Assembly: GCA_009801015.1 (NCBI GenBank)
Contig: VHZZ01000293.1
Span: forward strand, 104,786 to 135,733
Length of the DNA: 30,948 bases
From: Silene noctiflora
Lineage: Eukaryota; Streptophyta; Magnoliopsida; Caryophyllales; Caryophyllaceae
Direction: 5' to 3'
Shown in pieces: positions 1 to 11,533 of the stretch. The notes beneath the pieces are model-generated. The model made no database searches. It saw nothing but the letters and a program-made list of their open reading frames with translations, and was not told the DNA's origin. Every line of letters begins with the position of its first letter. The first letter of the stretch is position 1. The position numbers and the translations under genes were made by a program.

Positions 1-110
1 GCCTCCTCGTGGATTCGACCCTGACTTACCTCTAGCTATTGTTAGTAGTAATCTAGGTTTATTTTGATTAAGGTGATACGACTTTAGCCTTGTCAATACT
101 AAAACGAATT
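1..110 (+). repeat. Possible remnant of an Athila-like Ty3/gypsy LTR end
   Basis: The first ~100 bases (cctcgtggattcgaccctga, followed by an AT-rich stretch) resemble from memory the 3' part of LTRs of Athila-type retrotransposons, which carry a 'GTGGATTCGACCC' block near the LTR end. No LTR boundary, primer binding site or partner LTR is visible, and the stretch abuts the LINE remnant. The assignment rests on recalled similarity only. Confidence 0.3.
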
Positions 111-149
111 TTAAGTATCGCTCATTTTTAAAGCGAAGAAAAAGAGAAC

Positions 150-660
150 ATACCTTTGCTACATCCCAGCGTCTTCCATCACGCATCATCAAGTCCGAAA
201 TCAGCATATCCTCATCCGCCGCACTTGTAGGGGACAGAATCTGCATGGTCTGCGTGCGTGGTAACCATGGGTCAGCCCAAACACGCATTCCCTCGCCATC
301 ACCAATACGTTTTCTTGCACTAAATCGTACCATGTCTTTCGCCACCCAAATCCCTCTCCAAGTATAACTCGGGCAATTTTTTAGCGTAGCATCCATAAAC
401 TTAGTATTTGGGAAGTACTTACCTTTAAAAACATGCACCATCAAGCAATCTTGTTTCGTAATGAGTCTCCATGCTTGTTTACCAAGAAGGGCTTTGTTAA
501 ACTGACCAAAGTCACGGAATCCCAAACCCCCAACGCACTTAGGTCGACACGTCTTATGCCAAGCAACCCAAGAGATTTTCCTCTTGCCATTATCTGAGCC
601 TCACCAAAACCGAGATACAAGCGGTCAAAGGTCATCACAAAAATTAGCCTGAAGCCTAAA
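150..660 (-). pseudogene. LINE (non-LTR retrotransposon) reverse-transcriptase C-terminal remnant
   Basis: Read on the minus strand from ~660 to ~150, the sequence encodes the region downstream of the RT domain typical of plant L1-type LINEs. The order is KISWVAWHKTCRPK, then GGLGFRDFGQFNKALLGKQ, then W-R-L, a GKYFPN block, 'SYTWRGIWVAKD', 'RIGDGEGMRVWADPWLP', and a final RDGRRWDVAKV. The W-R-x-x-W/G-x-x-V/WxDPWLP pattern is a hallmark of these elements. At least two in-frame stops (TGA at ~627 and ~603; the latter replaces the second Trp of a usual FWWG) break the frame. No start, catalytic FADD box, RNase H domain or poly(A) tail is present, so this is a dead 5'- and 3'-truncated copy. Confidence 0.85.
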
Positions 661-879
661 AACACTCCTTGCGGATCAAACTAAGATATTCAACTTTTTA
701 ATGTTAAAACTTTGAGTTTTAAAGTGAAAAATAGGGGATTTCAATTTAAACTAAGATATTCAACAATCAACACATATCTTTGTTTTATATTCTCAATTTG
801 ATAAATATCGGATTTAACTTGCAGTTGTAATTTGAAAACTTCATAATTTGTGATGGAAATCAAATATTATTGTAACTTA

Positions 880-1156
880 GTCCCTTCGATCCAGACAGAT
901 GGTAACACTTACCTAAAATGGATGAACCATACCAATGGTAACATACCATATTTGGCATGAAAAATGACTAAATTACTCTTACATTCACTACATATTTACA
1001 ACTTTACCATTCACTCACTCACTTACCACTACCTATTTAATCCACCTAAACCCATGTGACCCCAATCAAACTTTTCTACTTTATCCCTCACTTTTCCACC
1101 TTTTTCTTAAAAACCCACATTTTCCCTATGTTACCATTTGTCTGGATCGGAGGGAG
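880..1156. mobile_element. Stowaway-like MITE (Tc1/mariner type), 277 bp
   Basis: The left end (GTCCCTTCGATCCAGACAGA, from 880) and the reverse complement of the right end (CTCCCTCCGATCCAGACAAA, ending at 1156) form terminal inverted repeats of about 28 bp that both continue into TGGTAACA. Each end is flanked by TA (878-879 and 1157-1158), the expected target duplication. CTCCCTCCG is the classic Stowaway terminus. The interior is AT-rich and non-coding. It lies about 1.06 kb upstream of the phosphate-carrier start. Confidence 0.82.
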
Positions 1157-2217
1157 TATACACTTGAAGTTTTACTATTTTATTTTGTGAAGTAATGTTT
1201 TTAGTTTGATGACTAACAATTTTAACTTGAAAATACAGAAAGGTTGGCTTTATTGTTAGAAAGGAGAAATTCTAAATTTGAGTTCAAGAATATATTAGTT
1301 TTAGAACTTAATGTTAAGTTAAGAACTCACACTAACTTGAAATTGAAATGACTAATTATGGACAGACAGACAGCGCAGTGTGGAGTACGATGGTCGAGCG
1401 GTTTGTCTTTGGGCGTGGAGTAGGATCACCATATTCGCTGGTTTTGTATTTGAAAAGGCGCTTGTTACCATTCAAATTAGGGTTAGTCGGTTGGGGTTTG
1501 TATTTTTTTTTTCATTTCAAAGGTAGTATTAGATTTTTTTGGGCCTTTAGTTAGATTGGGTTAGTCTTATGCTCTGAGACTGCCCTATACAACAATTTGT
1601 GTTAATTACATGCCTTATGAGGAGCGTTGAGAACTCCTTAAACATTTAGCCCGAAACAAGTTTGAGATGAGGTGAAAAGCCGACATGCCCGATCCAAATG
1701 CCTCGATTCGGAACCAAAAAGTTTAACTAGAAGTTGACTCGAGGCCTAAAAATGACTCAATTCGAAATGATTCGACACAAAATAATACGTTGGCACCCAA
1801 AGTAATCCAAAAATACAAATTTAGATAAAATCCTTTAAAAATAAGATTGGCGTCTGGAAATTAGAACTAACTCAGAACAAACCCTATTAACCACCAAGAT
1901 ATGTCCCGACATAAACTTGAAAATAACCTGTTGAAATGATGCCACTAATACCCGACCCAAATGATCTATTTACCAGATTATCTTTGTTTTCTTATCGTAA
2001 AACCGTTCTACGAAGGGGTCGTTGGATCGGACATAAGGGTTGGAAGTAAGTTTTATTGAAACCCAAAAGCAAAAGCAATCAAGTCAAACTCCGGCCCGCA
2101 CAAAACACAAAGGCATGAAAACATAGTACAAACATCTGGGAAATGTTGGCGCAGAATGCTTCCAACAAAAATGGCGTTTATGATACTCTAATCTATAACT
2201 CTATATAGTGTATTAGC
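1157..2217. other. Intergenic/upstream region of the phosphate-carrier gene
   Basis: No convincing gene. Short open frames (for example 1348-1554) are low-complexity and unlike known proteins. The stretch 1680-1980 has degenerate phrases of the 'cgacccaaatga' type (cccgatccaaatgcc, cccgacccaaatgat), likely decayed retrotransposon sequence. A TATATA lies at 2202-2207, but it is only ~12 bases before the start codon, so it is not a credible core promoter for that ATG. Confidence 0.4.
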
Positions 2218-5200
2218 ATGAAGAAAATAGGGGAAGAAAAGGGAGGAAGAGGAGAAGGAGGGTATTTTAGGGTTTGCACAATTGGTGGAATCCTGAGTGC
2301 AGGTACCACCCATGTTGCTGTCACTCCTCTTGACGTTCTTAAAGTCAACATGCAGGTTTCACTTTTTGTCTCCCTCATTTTCTTTTGTGATTTAGATATA
2401 TATACTATATTTCTGTTTGTTGGAATTGTTGGTTTAATGGTATTTGCTATCATGGTAATTTGCGAGAACCATTAAGGGACTGGGGTAATGTTGTCGTGTT
2501 TATTATTTGTAACATTTTCAAATTTATGAATTATGATACTGTACATTACATATCGTAGCAAGCAATTGTAGTCTTATTACCATTATCATAAGTAATCCTA
2601 ATAGGCCGCGTAGGAAGGTCGGATATAGACAGCCTTTTCAACGCCATAATTGAAAATGGGACTATCGCCTGCTACTGTATCATAATTGGGATTAGCATGT
2701 GCTATGTCAAGAAAAAACAAGAGTAAAAGGTTTTACAAGCCATTTTAATTTAATACATTATACTGAAATTCAGGAAAATAACCAGAACCACAACATAGTG
2801 CACCAAGGGCCGCCTGAAAGGGCAGCCAGGGTTCGGATATACATAGTCTTACCCCCGTGTTCTTACCCCCATGTTAATGAGGAGATATAGCCTTGTAAGA
2901 TATCGTTCTGGATATGGCAAAACACTGCTTTTTAATGTTCTCTTGGATTATGTAGCAGTAGCACAGTAGCAGCAATCCGGGATATGATGATACCTATGAA
3001 AATATGTTCTGTAGATCAGCAGTTCTATAGATGATGCCTCATGAGCAATGTATCTAGAACATTACTTAGCAGTTTATAGGGATAGTTCTACGTATACATA
3101 GATCGATGTGGACAAGATAGGAACATAATTATGAATTTCAAACCAGGTGAGCTGCGCCAAGCCACCAACTAGTTGTTGATTGGCTCTATGATGGACCTTC
3201 CTAGGGGGTGACTTTCATGATAAATGAGCATCATTGTTGATCTTATGATTTGGACAATAAATGTTAGTTTAGGAATGTATTGATGAATGATGATTGAACA
3301 TTTGTCAGTTTTCTCTCAGAAATGACAACACTTGTTCGAGGACGTCGTATGTCACATGCTCTCAGATTATATAGCACATCGCCATCTTGGTAATAATGAC
3401 TTCTTCTTAGTTAGGGATGGTAGGCCGTCATTCCTTCATAACGTCCCATCATATTTTAAGTCAATGGCACATAAACATGTGCAGATCCAATTAATAATCA
3501 GTGACAAGAGAAAGGGACATATACCTGGTGGATTCCTACTTAATTGAACCACTGTAACTTTTGCCAATAAGGGCCTGAGTTACGTGTATGACTTTCACTA
3601 GTAAAAACATCTTAACATATTGCTTGATCTAATATATTGGACACTCAGTGTGCTTTATGATGCTCTAGTATAGATATATCTCGGTAGTGGTATATGTAGT
3701 CTTATTAAAGTAATTCTCGTCTTCAGGTGAATCCTGTCAAATATTACAGCATTGCATCATGTTTATCTACGTTATTGAGAGAACAAGGGCCTTCGGTTCT
3801 TTGGAGAGGGTGGGCTACCAAATTTATAGGTTATGGAATGCAAGGTGGTTGTAGGTTCGGTTTGTATGAATACTTCAAGAAACTCTATTCCAATGTATTT
3901 AAAGACAGAAACCAGAGTCTTATATTCTTTGGTAGTAGTGCATCTGCTGAGGTGGTAGCTAACGTAGTTCTTTGCCCGTTTGAGGCCGTCAAAATTCGAG
4001 TGCAATCACAACCTATATTTGGTAGAGGGTTACGTGATGGATTTCCCAAGTTATATACTTCAGAAGGCCTTTATGGGTAACAATTCTCTACTATACTCCT
4101 ATTCCTGTGTATTTATTGTGGCACAAGGTGATGTTATAATTAATTGTTGCTGTTTTCATTCTATTTGCAGTTTTTACAGAGGGCTTGTTCCGTTGTGGGG
4201 TCGTAACCTTCCATGTAAATTCTGTGTTTCTAGTGCATTAGTATATATTTCATTGTTGACACGAAAATCTCTGTTCTAAGGACAATTTACACAATTACGT
4301 GTTACGACAATGCATCAGGGTACCTAGTTATCACTTGAACAGAAATTGCTGACCACTAGTAATGAAAAAATTCAAAATGCTTTGACTGATTAAATGCACG
4401 AGAATATAACCAAATATTTGATGTTTCTGTGTTTCATCAATCAGAGTTCTGTGGATCGACCACCACTGTTTACTTGGATTCTAGCTATAGCTTCCATATT
4501 CTAGAGCAATATTGCTTTCACACCTAACTTATGTTATTAAGTCACTTGTCGACACGATATTCTTTCAGAAATGACGCTTTGATGTTGCCAAACTTTAAAA
4601 GTTCACAATATAACCGTGTCTGACAATTGCAGCTGCACTTAAGTAACATTATGTTCTGTGAAATTTTCCTTTTGAGTTTTGATCCCCTTTATTTATCTAG
4701 TCCAGTTTGCCCGAATAATTGCAGCTGTTGGTTCTCTCTGCAGTTTCAATGGTAATGTTTTCGACATTCGAGCATACTGTGGATTTCCTGTATACCAATG
4801 TTCTCAAGAGCAAAAGAGAAGATTGTTCAAAAGTTAAGCAGCTTGGTGTAACATGTTTAGCAGGCTATACAGCGGGAACAGCTGGTAGTCTTGTATCAAA
4901 TCCAGCTGATAACATTGTCACTGCACTGTACAACAGAAAAGCTGACACCCTGAAATCGGTAATAATATACATTGCTCTCAGTTTCAGTTGTAATATTGCT
5001 TAGATTCGCGGAACAATGTGTATTTTGCCTATTTCTCGTGTTAAAAGAAAAACTATAATCAAAATAATAACTTAATTTTTTTCCCAGGACACCGTAAATA
5101 CAATTCTTTTGGATCCTCCACAAATAGCTTATGAGCATGTCCTGGTTACAATCATGTGATCTTGTTTTCTTTGTTTGTAGGCCATACAGAAAATCGGAGT

Positions 5201-6106
5201 TGTCAATTTATTCACCAGAAGTCTTCCGATAAGGATAATTCTAGTTGGACCAGTTGTGACCTTACAGTGGTTTTTCTATGACTGCATCAAAGTCTTCAAC
5301 GGACTGTAAGTACTTTTCACTTAAGCTTTTAAGGTACAACTGTACCGCTTGCCATCATTGTGCGACATTAATTTCCTGTCCTTCTTCATGTGCTTTCTCC
5401 ATAGTCTAATTTCCTTAGTTTTGCAACTGCCACGCTTATCTTGCCACGTTGGGATAGACTATACCAGATTTCCGAAGTATCATTTATTTTATTTTTCAGT
5501 GTATGTGGAACCCTGGCGGCTTTCTAACCCATGTCATGAATACCACCATCTAATGACTTCACCACTTAAGTTACTTGAGCAATTATCTAATATGTGGTTT
5601 CTGCCTTTCTGTTGCTGACTTGCTGGGAATTATTCTCAATTTCCTACTTTCTTTCAAGTTTCGAGTAATCTATCTCAGAAATGGGATTTTTGAAGGTTAA
5701 ATAGTTGTCTATAGCAGTGGTATGCAGGTATGGTACATCAATATTGCACAGGCAACCTAACGTATATTACTTAGAGTGATCTTAGACACTTCACGTGGGA
5801 TGTATGTTGCATACTTCCATGTCGACACTGCACTCCTTCCGACTTTGTTGTAGATAGTATATCCTACATCCCGACACACCCGCATCCAACATTTTCAGCC
5901 AAGTCTAAGTAACATAGATCATAATTCAAAACTGAGCTTCGATTAATGAATGCTAACGAGCTTCATGTGGCTCAAAGTCGGTTTATAATGTTCTGTCCGA
6001 TTATTTTCCATTAATGCTAATAATGACATTGTTGTTCTTTAATAACTCTTGCAGGCCAACAAGTGGAGATCTGAGCTTTGATAGAGAAGTAAAGATAAAT
6101 GCATGA
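2218..6106 (+). CDS. Mitochondrial phosphate carrier (MPT1/PHT3;3-like), six exons, 307 aa
   Basis: Exons: 2218-2355, 3727-4076, 4171-4214, 4744-4958, 5181-5305, 6055-6106; all junctions are GT-AG and the summed 924 nt closes in frame. This is a SLC25-family inner-membrane protein. By family knowledge it moves phosphate into the matrix with H+ for ATP synthesis. Three carrier repeats are visible by their signatures: PLDVLKVNMQ (37-46), CPFEAVKIRVQ (129-139) and NPADNI (230-235); the third repeat lacks the usual basic residue, as is common in this family. Conserved blocks include GGCRFGLYEYFK, GLVPLWGRNLPFSMVMFSTF and RSLPIRI-LVGPVVTLQWFFYD. The N-terminus is short with no long presequence, which, with the length (Arabidopsis MPT1 is about 309 aa), points to the MPT1 branch and not MPT2/3. 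The start is fixed by an in-frame TAG at 2206-2208. It converges on the PIRL gene. Substrate assignment is by similarity. Confidence 0.93.
2600..2882 (+). repeat. SINE-like (Au-type?) fragments in carrier intron 1
   Basis: Two short stretches, 'aggaaggtcggatatagaca' (~2609) and 'agggttcggatatacatagt' (~2828) followed by cttaccccc, resemble the GGTCGGATGTACGCAGCCTTACCCC block that I recall from the 3' part of Au-type plant SINEs. Neither has clear ends, A/B boxes or target duplications. The rest of the 1.37-kb intron shows nothing recognisable. Confidence 0.33.
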
Positions 6107-7614
6107 ACCGCCATGGAAAAAAATGCTACTGGTTGAAATTTTGGAATATTTGGGCAATGCAACATTTCTTAGCTGTTTTTTTCAGTTGGCATTACAGAAA
6201 GGGGAGTTGGTTTCGAACCTCGGAGATAGGATTGATACTTTAAATTTTTGTTATTGTTAGTCAAAATTGGCTTCTTAATCACAAGTAAAATACACTTAAT
6301 GATAAAGTTTAAACTTTGAATTTTTACAAGTTTATCAGGCAAAAGTTTCAATTGGAATGGGGTTTGATTACTACTTTTGCGAATATAATAACTAAAAAAA
6401 TGAGAAGCAAGAGGAGCATTAATTGAGCAGCCATTATTGAGTAATCCAACAAATGTTACCTTCCTTCCACCTCGGTTCCCTTTCATATAATTAGTGCCTA
6501 ATTATTGCAATAATTGCCTTATCTCTTATTTAGAGTTTTAGATCTTCACATCTACTTTTTCACAACTTGTCCAACCCTTTACACAAACAAAGCGTCTTGC
6601 TTATGACTGTGAGTAGAGCGATTCATTCATTGTCTGCTCAACTTAAAACTAACTTGTTGGATTGAGTCAGCTGATATGTACTTCTTCTTGGATCGAGTCA
6701 GCTTTCACCGGCTTCCATTTTTTAAAAGAAGAGTCAATTTTAAGTCGAAATGAGTGATTATCAACTTGGGAAAACAGGATACAAGTAAAACGTGATCAGA
6801 TGTTGTTGGTAACAGCGGAGGAACAGTTGTCCAAACTTTAACTTAATAACACTAATGATCAATTATTCATTAACAGCAAAGGACAATCATATTAACTGCC
6901 AAACAAATGTAGCACCTGACCAAATCAAAATGCCACCACATCATACAATTGAATTCAATTGATCAAGTGTTATATGATTACAACTATCGCTTTCTGTTTC
7001 TCGTGCCGCAGAACAACTTTACAATCTCATGTACTCCACAAATAAAATTGAATTAAGAGGAAAGACACAGTAAAATGAAAAATCTACAACAAGAGACATA
7101 GCCACACTGTGTTAGGCTGCCATGGATCGATTCCACTTGCCGATTCTTGTGAGTTTGACTTACATGTGACTCAACAACAGCTCACTTTCCCTGCCCATCA
7201 CCAGACATAACAACATTAGCTTCCCATGTACATTATTGTCACTTTGTCACTACCATAACTGCATAACCCATTAGCGGATCTATGTATAACCCGGGTTATG
7301 GACACCGGAAAACAAAAACTTCTGTACATTTTTGTCCAATTTTACACTAGAAAACAATTTTTTCTGGGCCTGCTTATTGTGTTTTTCTCGCTAATGAACA
7401 TAAATGTTCCTTTTCAACTTTTGTATGATGATTTGAGCATGGTTTTATTGTCCTCTAATCAACTTTAGTTCAACGATTGATGGATTTATGTTGGAAATGG
7501 GAAGCGCTAAGGAAGTCTTACAAGCACTGAACGTTCAAAGGACAATAAGAAAAAGGATTTACATACCTTGAGTTAAAGATGAGCAATCTGCTCTTCTGTC
7601 TAACATGATCACGT
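6107..7614. other. Convergent intergenic region between carrier and PIRL genes
   Basis: This holds the 3' ends of two convergent genes. I see no gene. The open frame at 6169-6486 on the minus strand has no recognisable protein character. A perfect 14-base palindrome (ataacccgggttat, 7286-7299) sits in a 'gcggatctatgtataacccgg' context that looks like decayed repeat sequence. Polyadenylation sites cannot be fixed by eye in this AT-rich DNA. Confidence 0.45.
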
Positions 7615-9749
7615 CTAAACATAATCCACGCCACTGCGCTTTCTTTTGTTAGACTGTAAAAAGCAGCATATCTGTGACCAGGTCTTTTTCTCTTTAGTAG
7701 GTTGTGATTTAACATCCCTGTTAGCAACAAGATCAGCCATGTACTGAACAACAGCCTGCATGATGCAACAAACAAAAGGTTATTAGCTTAACACATGGCA
7801 ACAACCATACTGAACAACCGTAAGCCTTGTATGAGACGGTTTCACATGTGACAACAACCCAAGCCCTCATGTCTCCTTAATTTAATTAATGGAGGTTAAT
7901 GGGTTGGTCTCACCTATGAGATCGTCCCATATAAGTTTTAAGTTTGAGTGCTTGAACAAATATCAGGGAAAAATTAATGAAGTTAAACACACACCTGTGC
8001 ACCGCTTTCAGCAATCTGCCTTGGTGGCACTTCCAAAGGATTTTGATCAACATAAAGTGTAGTCAAGCGTGACAACGAACGGAAAGAATCGGGAAGGAAC
8101 CGTATTTGGTTATTGCTGATATCAAGAACTTCAAGCGACTCAAGGTTCCCAATTGACCTTGGAAGGGATCGCAAGTCAGCAAAGTTGTTACTTACATTCA
8201 GCTTCACAAGAGTAGTGGCAAAACACAAGCTTTCAGGTACCGCCTCAAGCTCGTTGAAGCTCGCATCAAGTTCTCTCAGCTTTGTCAGAGAAGACATCGT
8301 AGTAGGCAGCTGTCTTATATTATTGTACCTCACAGAAAGAATTTCGAGAGTCTCTATCTTTCCCACGGCCTCAGGCAGGGCTTTAAGCCGATTATAGTCC
8401 ACATGTAGCTCTTGAAGGGAAGAGCATTGCCCAATTGTGTGTGGGAGCTCATCAAGATTATTAGTTTCCACATGCAATTTCTGGAGGCTGACCAAAGACC
8501 CAATTGAATCAGGGAGCGAAGATAAACTATTTGAACTCAAGTCGAGCACCTCAAGACGAATCAACCTGCCAATACTAGGAGGGAGCTTGACCAAGTTGTT
8601 ACCCCTAAGGTCAAGAAAAACTAGATTCAATAGTTCACCAATAGACTCAGGAAGCTCATTGATTCTGTTGGCATGTAAATCCAATTTTGTCAGCGAGGAA
8701 AGACCTCCAAGGGTGACAGGCAAAGCAACAATCCGGTTCTCTGACAGATCAAGAGAGATCAAATTCAATAACTTCCCTATTGAATCAGGCAACCAATCGA
8801 CTTGATCCGACAACTTGCCACATAGATTGATCTCCTTAGTCCCTTTTTTCGCAGATACTTCAATCAAACTTGCCAGCTTAATCAAACTAATTTTCTCACC
8901 ATCTTGAGCTACAATGCAAATACAATGACAAATCTAATCAATATTCTATTCATTTTCAAGAAACCCAATATTTCTAAAACAGCACAAAAGCATCAATTTC
9001 AATCTAATGTATGGATACACAAATAAAGAAACGACTACAAAATCACATTTAACAATCATAATACTAATCAACGAAGACGAGATCTCGTTACCAGATGTCT
9101 TAAGAGTGGAATCCTGAATCTGAGGAGCAATAACAGAGGTAGTACTAAACCCATCAAGATGCAAACCAGCCTTAGATTTCATAACATAAGTATCATCCCT
9201 AGTAAACATTTCACTTTTCTTCAAACCCTCCTTCTCCAAATAAGAACTCGTTGAGGCGCCATTAACCCCAGCACCAACACCGCCACCAATACCACCAACA
9301 CCAAATCCCCTCAACCCGGTTCCGGAACCACCAGAACCAATACCCGTCTCCCTCCCCACATACCCAGACTTCCCAAAACCACTCCCACTCCCACTACCCG
9401 GCGTAACACACTGAGACGCTCTTTGAATCAATTCATCAAACAGTAGGTGTGCATTCTCAAGATCAAGAAGTCTAACTGCTTCCCTCTTTTGTTCTTTACT
9501 TTGAAAATGTACTAATGCTTTCTGCATCTCCAAATACACAAAGAACAATTCTTCAGGAATTCCTTTTCCTTTAGTTTGCTTATTAATGGCTTCCAACCTC
9601 AATTGATCCTCTCTCTCAACATTAACTATAAGCGTTTTCGCCGCCACAACCTCCTCAATTTCCGGCCTCTCCGGTAGCGATTTAAGCATCGTCATTATAT
9701 CTTCCACCACACCCTCCACCGTCTTCGCCGCCTCCGTAAATTTCTCCAT
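7615..9749 (-). CDS. Plant intracellular Ras-group-related LRR protein (PIRL4/5-like), three exons, 570 aa
   Basis: Exons (minus): 9749-9092, 8908-7995, 7755-7615; GT-AG junctions; 1713 nt closes in frame with TAG at 7617-7615. Residues 1-115 are a helical, charged N-terminal region (MEKFTEAAKTVEGVVEDIM...), with a Gly/Ser-rich linker at about 119-165. From ~221 (DGEKISLIKLASLIEVSAKK) the protein enters about ten 23-residue LRRs of the Ras-group/Shoc2 type (LPxSIGxLxxLxxLDLSxNxI/LxxLP), ending near IAESGAQ-AVVQYMADL. The C-terminus is short and basic with a Cys pair (KKTWSQICCFL...KRKR). There is no signal peptide, membrane segment or kinase domain, consistent with an intracellular scaffold. 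In Arabidopsis some PIRLs act in pollen/gametophyte development; whether this one does is unknown. A MITE sits in intron 2, and the 5' leader carries a three-copy tandem repeat. Confidence 0.93.
7826..7935. mobile_element. Short MITE of the GACGGTCTCA family in PIRL intron 2
   Basis: The left end CTTGTATGAGACGGTTTCA and the reverse complement of the right end CTTATATGGGACGATCTCA are imperfect inverted repeats (15-16 of 19 bases). A second family member lies at 12851-13007. It lies wholly within intron 2 (7994-7756), about 70 bases from the exon 3 acceptor. No clear target duplication was found, so the class is left open. Confidence 0.68.
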
Positions 9750-10482
9750 TTTTTACTTTCTAAATTACCCTTCTACAGATCAACACACACAATGCCGCAA
9801 CCAAAACTAATTTTCTTGCTGAATTACACCCATATAAGAAAAACTGCAAGAATTTGAAAAATAAACAAAACCCAGTTGAGATTAAGACAAATGAACAAGT
9901 GGGTAGTAATTAGTTTCTAAAATCTGAAACTTTTTTTTCAGTTTAAAACTAGTTTTCCTGCAGAATTATTACACGCCCAAATAAGAAAAAATGCAAGAAT
10001 TTGAAAAATGAAAGAAACCCAGTTGAGATTAAGATAAATGAAGAACTGGGTAGTAATTAATTTCTAAGATTTGAAATTTTTTATGTTTTTTTTTTTTTTT
10101 CAGTTTAAAACTAGTTTTATTGCAGAATTACACCCATATAAGAAAACTGAAAAATTGCAGAAATTAGAAAAAGGAAGAAAACCCAGTTGAGATTAAGATA
10201 AATGAAGAAATGGGTAGTGATTAATTCTAGAATCTGAGTGAAGACGAAAGAAAATTGGATTATTATCTGTTTTTGAGCTGCTGCTGCTAGAATAATACTA
10301 CTGTTTTTTGTTTTATTATTATATTACTATTATTATTATTATAGAAGGTTCAAGAATTAAAAGAAAGGAAACAAAATCTTTAAAGAAGAATAAGAAGTGC
10401 AGAAATTTGAGTTGAAGATTTGAGAGTTAGAGGTACAGGGAGGTTTGAGATTGAGGATGAATTTGCAGAAATTAAATTGTTT

Positions 10483-10500
<18 letters not shown>
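9750..10500 (-). other. Probable long 5' leader of the PIRL gene
   Basis: The DNA upstream of the ATG at 9749 has pyrimidine-rich leader character on the minus strand (CTCAATCTCAAACCTCCCTG near 10440, CTTCTTATTCTTC near 10390), as is usual for plant 5' UTRs. A TATA-like TTATTTATA lies at 10524-10516, just upstream of a poly(A) run (minus sense). If it is used, the leader is about 700 nt. I see no obvious leader intron, but cannot exclude one. It holds the tandem repeat at 9803-10238, a CAG run near 10285 and an AAT run near 10320-10340. Confidence 0.5.
9803..10238 (-). repeat. Three-copy tandem repeat (period ~142-162 bp) in the PIRL leader
   Basis: Three head-to-tail units start with AAAACTAATTTT / AAAACTAGTTTT at 9803, 9945 and 10107. 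Each then has CTG(A/C)AGAATTACACCC-like sequence, an 'aagaatttgaaaaa' stretch, 'cccagttgagattaaga', 'aaatgaagaa' and 'tgggtagtaattaatttcta'. Units differ by point changes and by the length of a T-run. In minus sense the units at 10107 and 9803 each contain a micro-ORF beginning ATGGGTGTAATT (10137-10117, MGVILQ; 9833-9807, MGVIQQEN). The middle unit has lost the ATG. Confidence 0.9.

Positions 10501-10516
<16 letters not shown>
10481..10516. repeat. Poly-T plus GT dinucleotide microsatellite
   Basis: About 23 T residues are followed by (GT)6. In minus sense this is ACAC..AAAA directly downstream of a TATA-like element, so it lies at or near the presumed PIRL transcription start. Slippage-prone; length may be unreliable. 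Confidence 0.85.
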
Positions 10517-10524
10517 ATAAATAA
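10516..10524 (-). promoter_or_regulatory. Possible TATA element of the PIRL gene
   Basis: In minus sense the sequence is TTATTTATAC, about 770 bases upstream of the ATG and 5' of a pyrimidine-rich leader-like stretch. It is a fair but not ideal TATA match in AT-rich DNA; position relative to leader-like sequence is the main argument. Confidence 0.3.
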
Positions 10525-11055
10525 TGGATAATAATTAGTATTGGGTTGGATATTATTAGGTGAAAAAAAGAGGAAAATAACGTGAACAGTGAAGACGTCG
10601 GAGGGAGTTATACTTTTATGTATGGCCGTCACTAATTAGAGTGACAGCTCTTTTACAGGTGGTTCTCCCATGGATTTGTGATTACCATTTCGTCCCTAGT
10701 TTTTAATTGGTACTGTATATGTCAAGACTACATATGGATTAGTACTATAATTAATGTGGATTAATATACTCTTATATGTCAGTAATATAATATGGAATTG
10801 TGATGCACTAGAGTATTCCTTGAAACATGGTTTAATTAATTTTTAAGGGGGTTTTTCGTACAAGAAATAAGAAAATTTAATAAATAACTGCAAAGATAGA
10901 TTGAATGTATAACCATAAAAATGGCGTTAGTAAACAATTGATTATTTGAAATGCAAATGGATGTCCCAAAATGAATATTTGGTCAGTTATCTACTCAATA
11001 TTAAAATGCGTAAAGTGTTATTGAATGATTTTTTAAAATAATATTGAAAAATAAA

Positions 11056-11533
11056 GTATTTATCGTTTTGAGTTGGTTTTGAAACTTTTTGTCAAAATGG
11101 TATTCACGTAGGCTAGGATTTTGAAAACTGAAACACAAATTAAACACACCCTTTTCAATGGCGTGTTCATAGTGTCCAAGAAAGAAAAACTTACCAAAAT
11201 AGAAGAAAACAAATATGCTAGTCTAAGTGGCGGCTTTTGTGAGCAAAACACGCCGTTCACAATGGCGTGTGAACGAAACAATGCTTTGGTGATCAATTTT
11301 GCTGAAGAAACACGTCAGCCCCAACAGCGTTCGTTGTGCAGTAGACACGCCACTCACAACGACGTGTTTCGCTTCCCTGGACTCCTCTATTTCTACCTTC
11401 TTAGTAACTGTAAGTCTGTAAACACACCATTGGCAATGATGTGTCTAGTCCGTGTTTCAAGTTTTAGAAACTCGGACCAACTTGGACACCATTTTGAAAA
11501 ATAATTTCAAAACCGACCAAAAACGATAAATAC
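11056..11533. mobile_element. Inverted-repeat element (478 bp) with four internal hairpin motifs
   Basis: The outer arms match: left GTATTTATCGTTTTGAGTTG and right (reverse complement) GTATTTATCGTTTTTGGTCG, both continuing into GTTTTGAAA and, after a variable gap, TCAAAATGGT. That gives an inverted repeat of ~50 bp. I see no clear target duplication, so the superfamily is open (Mutator-like or other). The interior has four imperfect palindromes of the form ACACGCC-(~9 nt)-GGCGTGT at about 11147, 11247, 11345 and 11424. The frames that cross it have no protein-family character. Confidence 0.72.

Noticed and set aside
2201..2210. ctatatagtg as the TATA box of the phosphate-carrier gene
   Set aside because: Only about a dozen bases before the start codon, too close for a promoter of this ATG; the in-frame TAG within it is useful only to fix the start.
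8113..8805. Plus-strand open frames of 94 and 122 aa
   Set aside because: They are antisense shadows of the PIRL leucine-rich repeat exon; their Ser/Leu/Arg-rich content mirrors the repeat.
11121..11504. 127-aa plus-strand frame
   Set aside because: It spans the hairpin-bearing inverted-repeat element and repeats the same degenerate words; no protein character.
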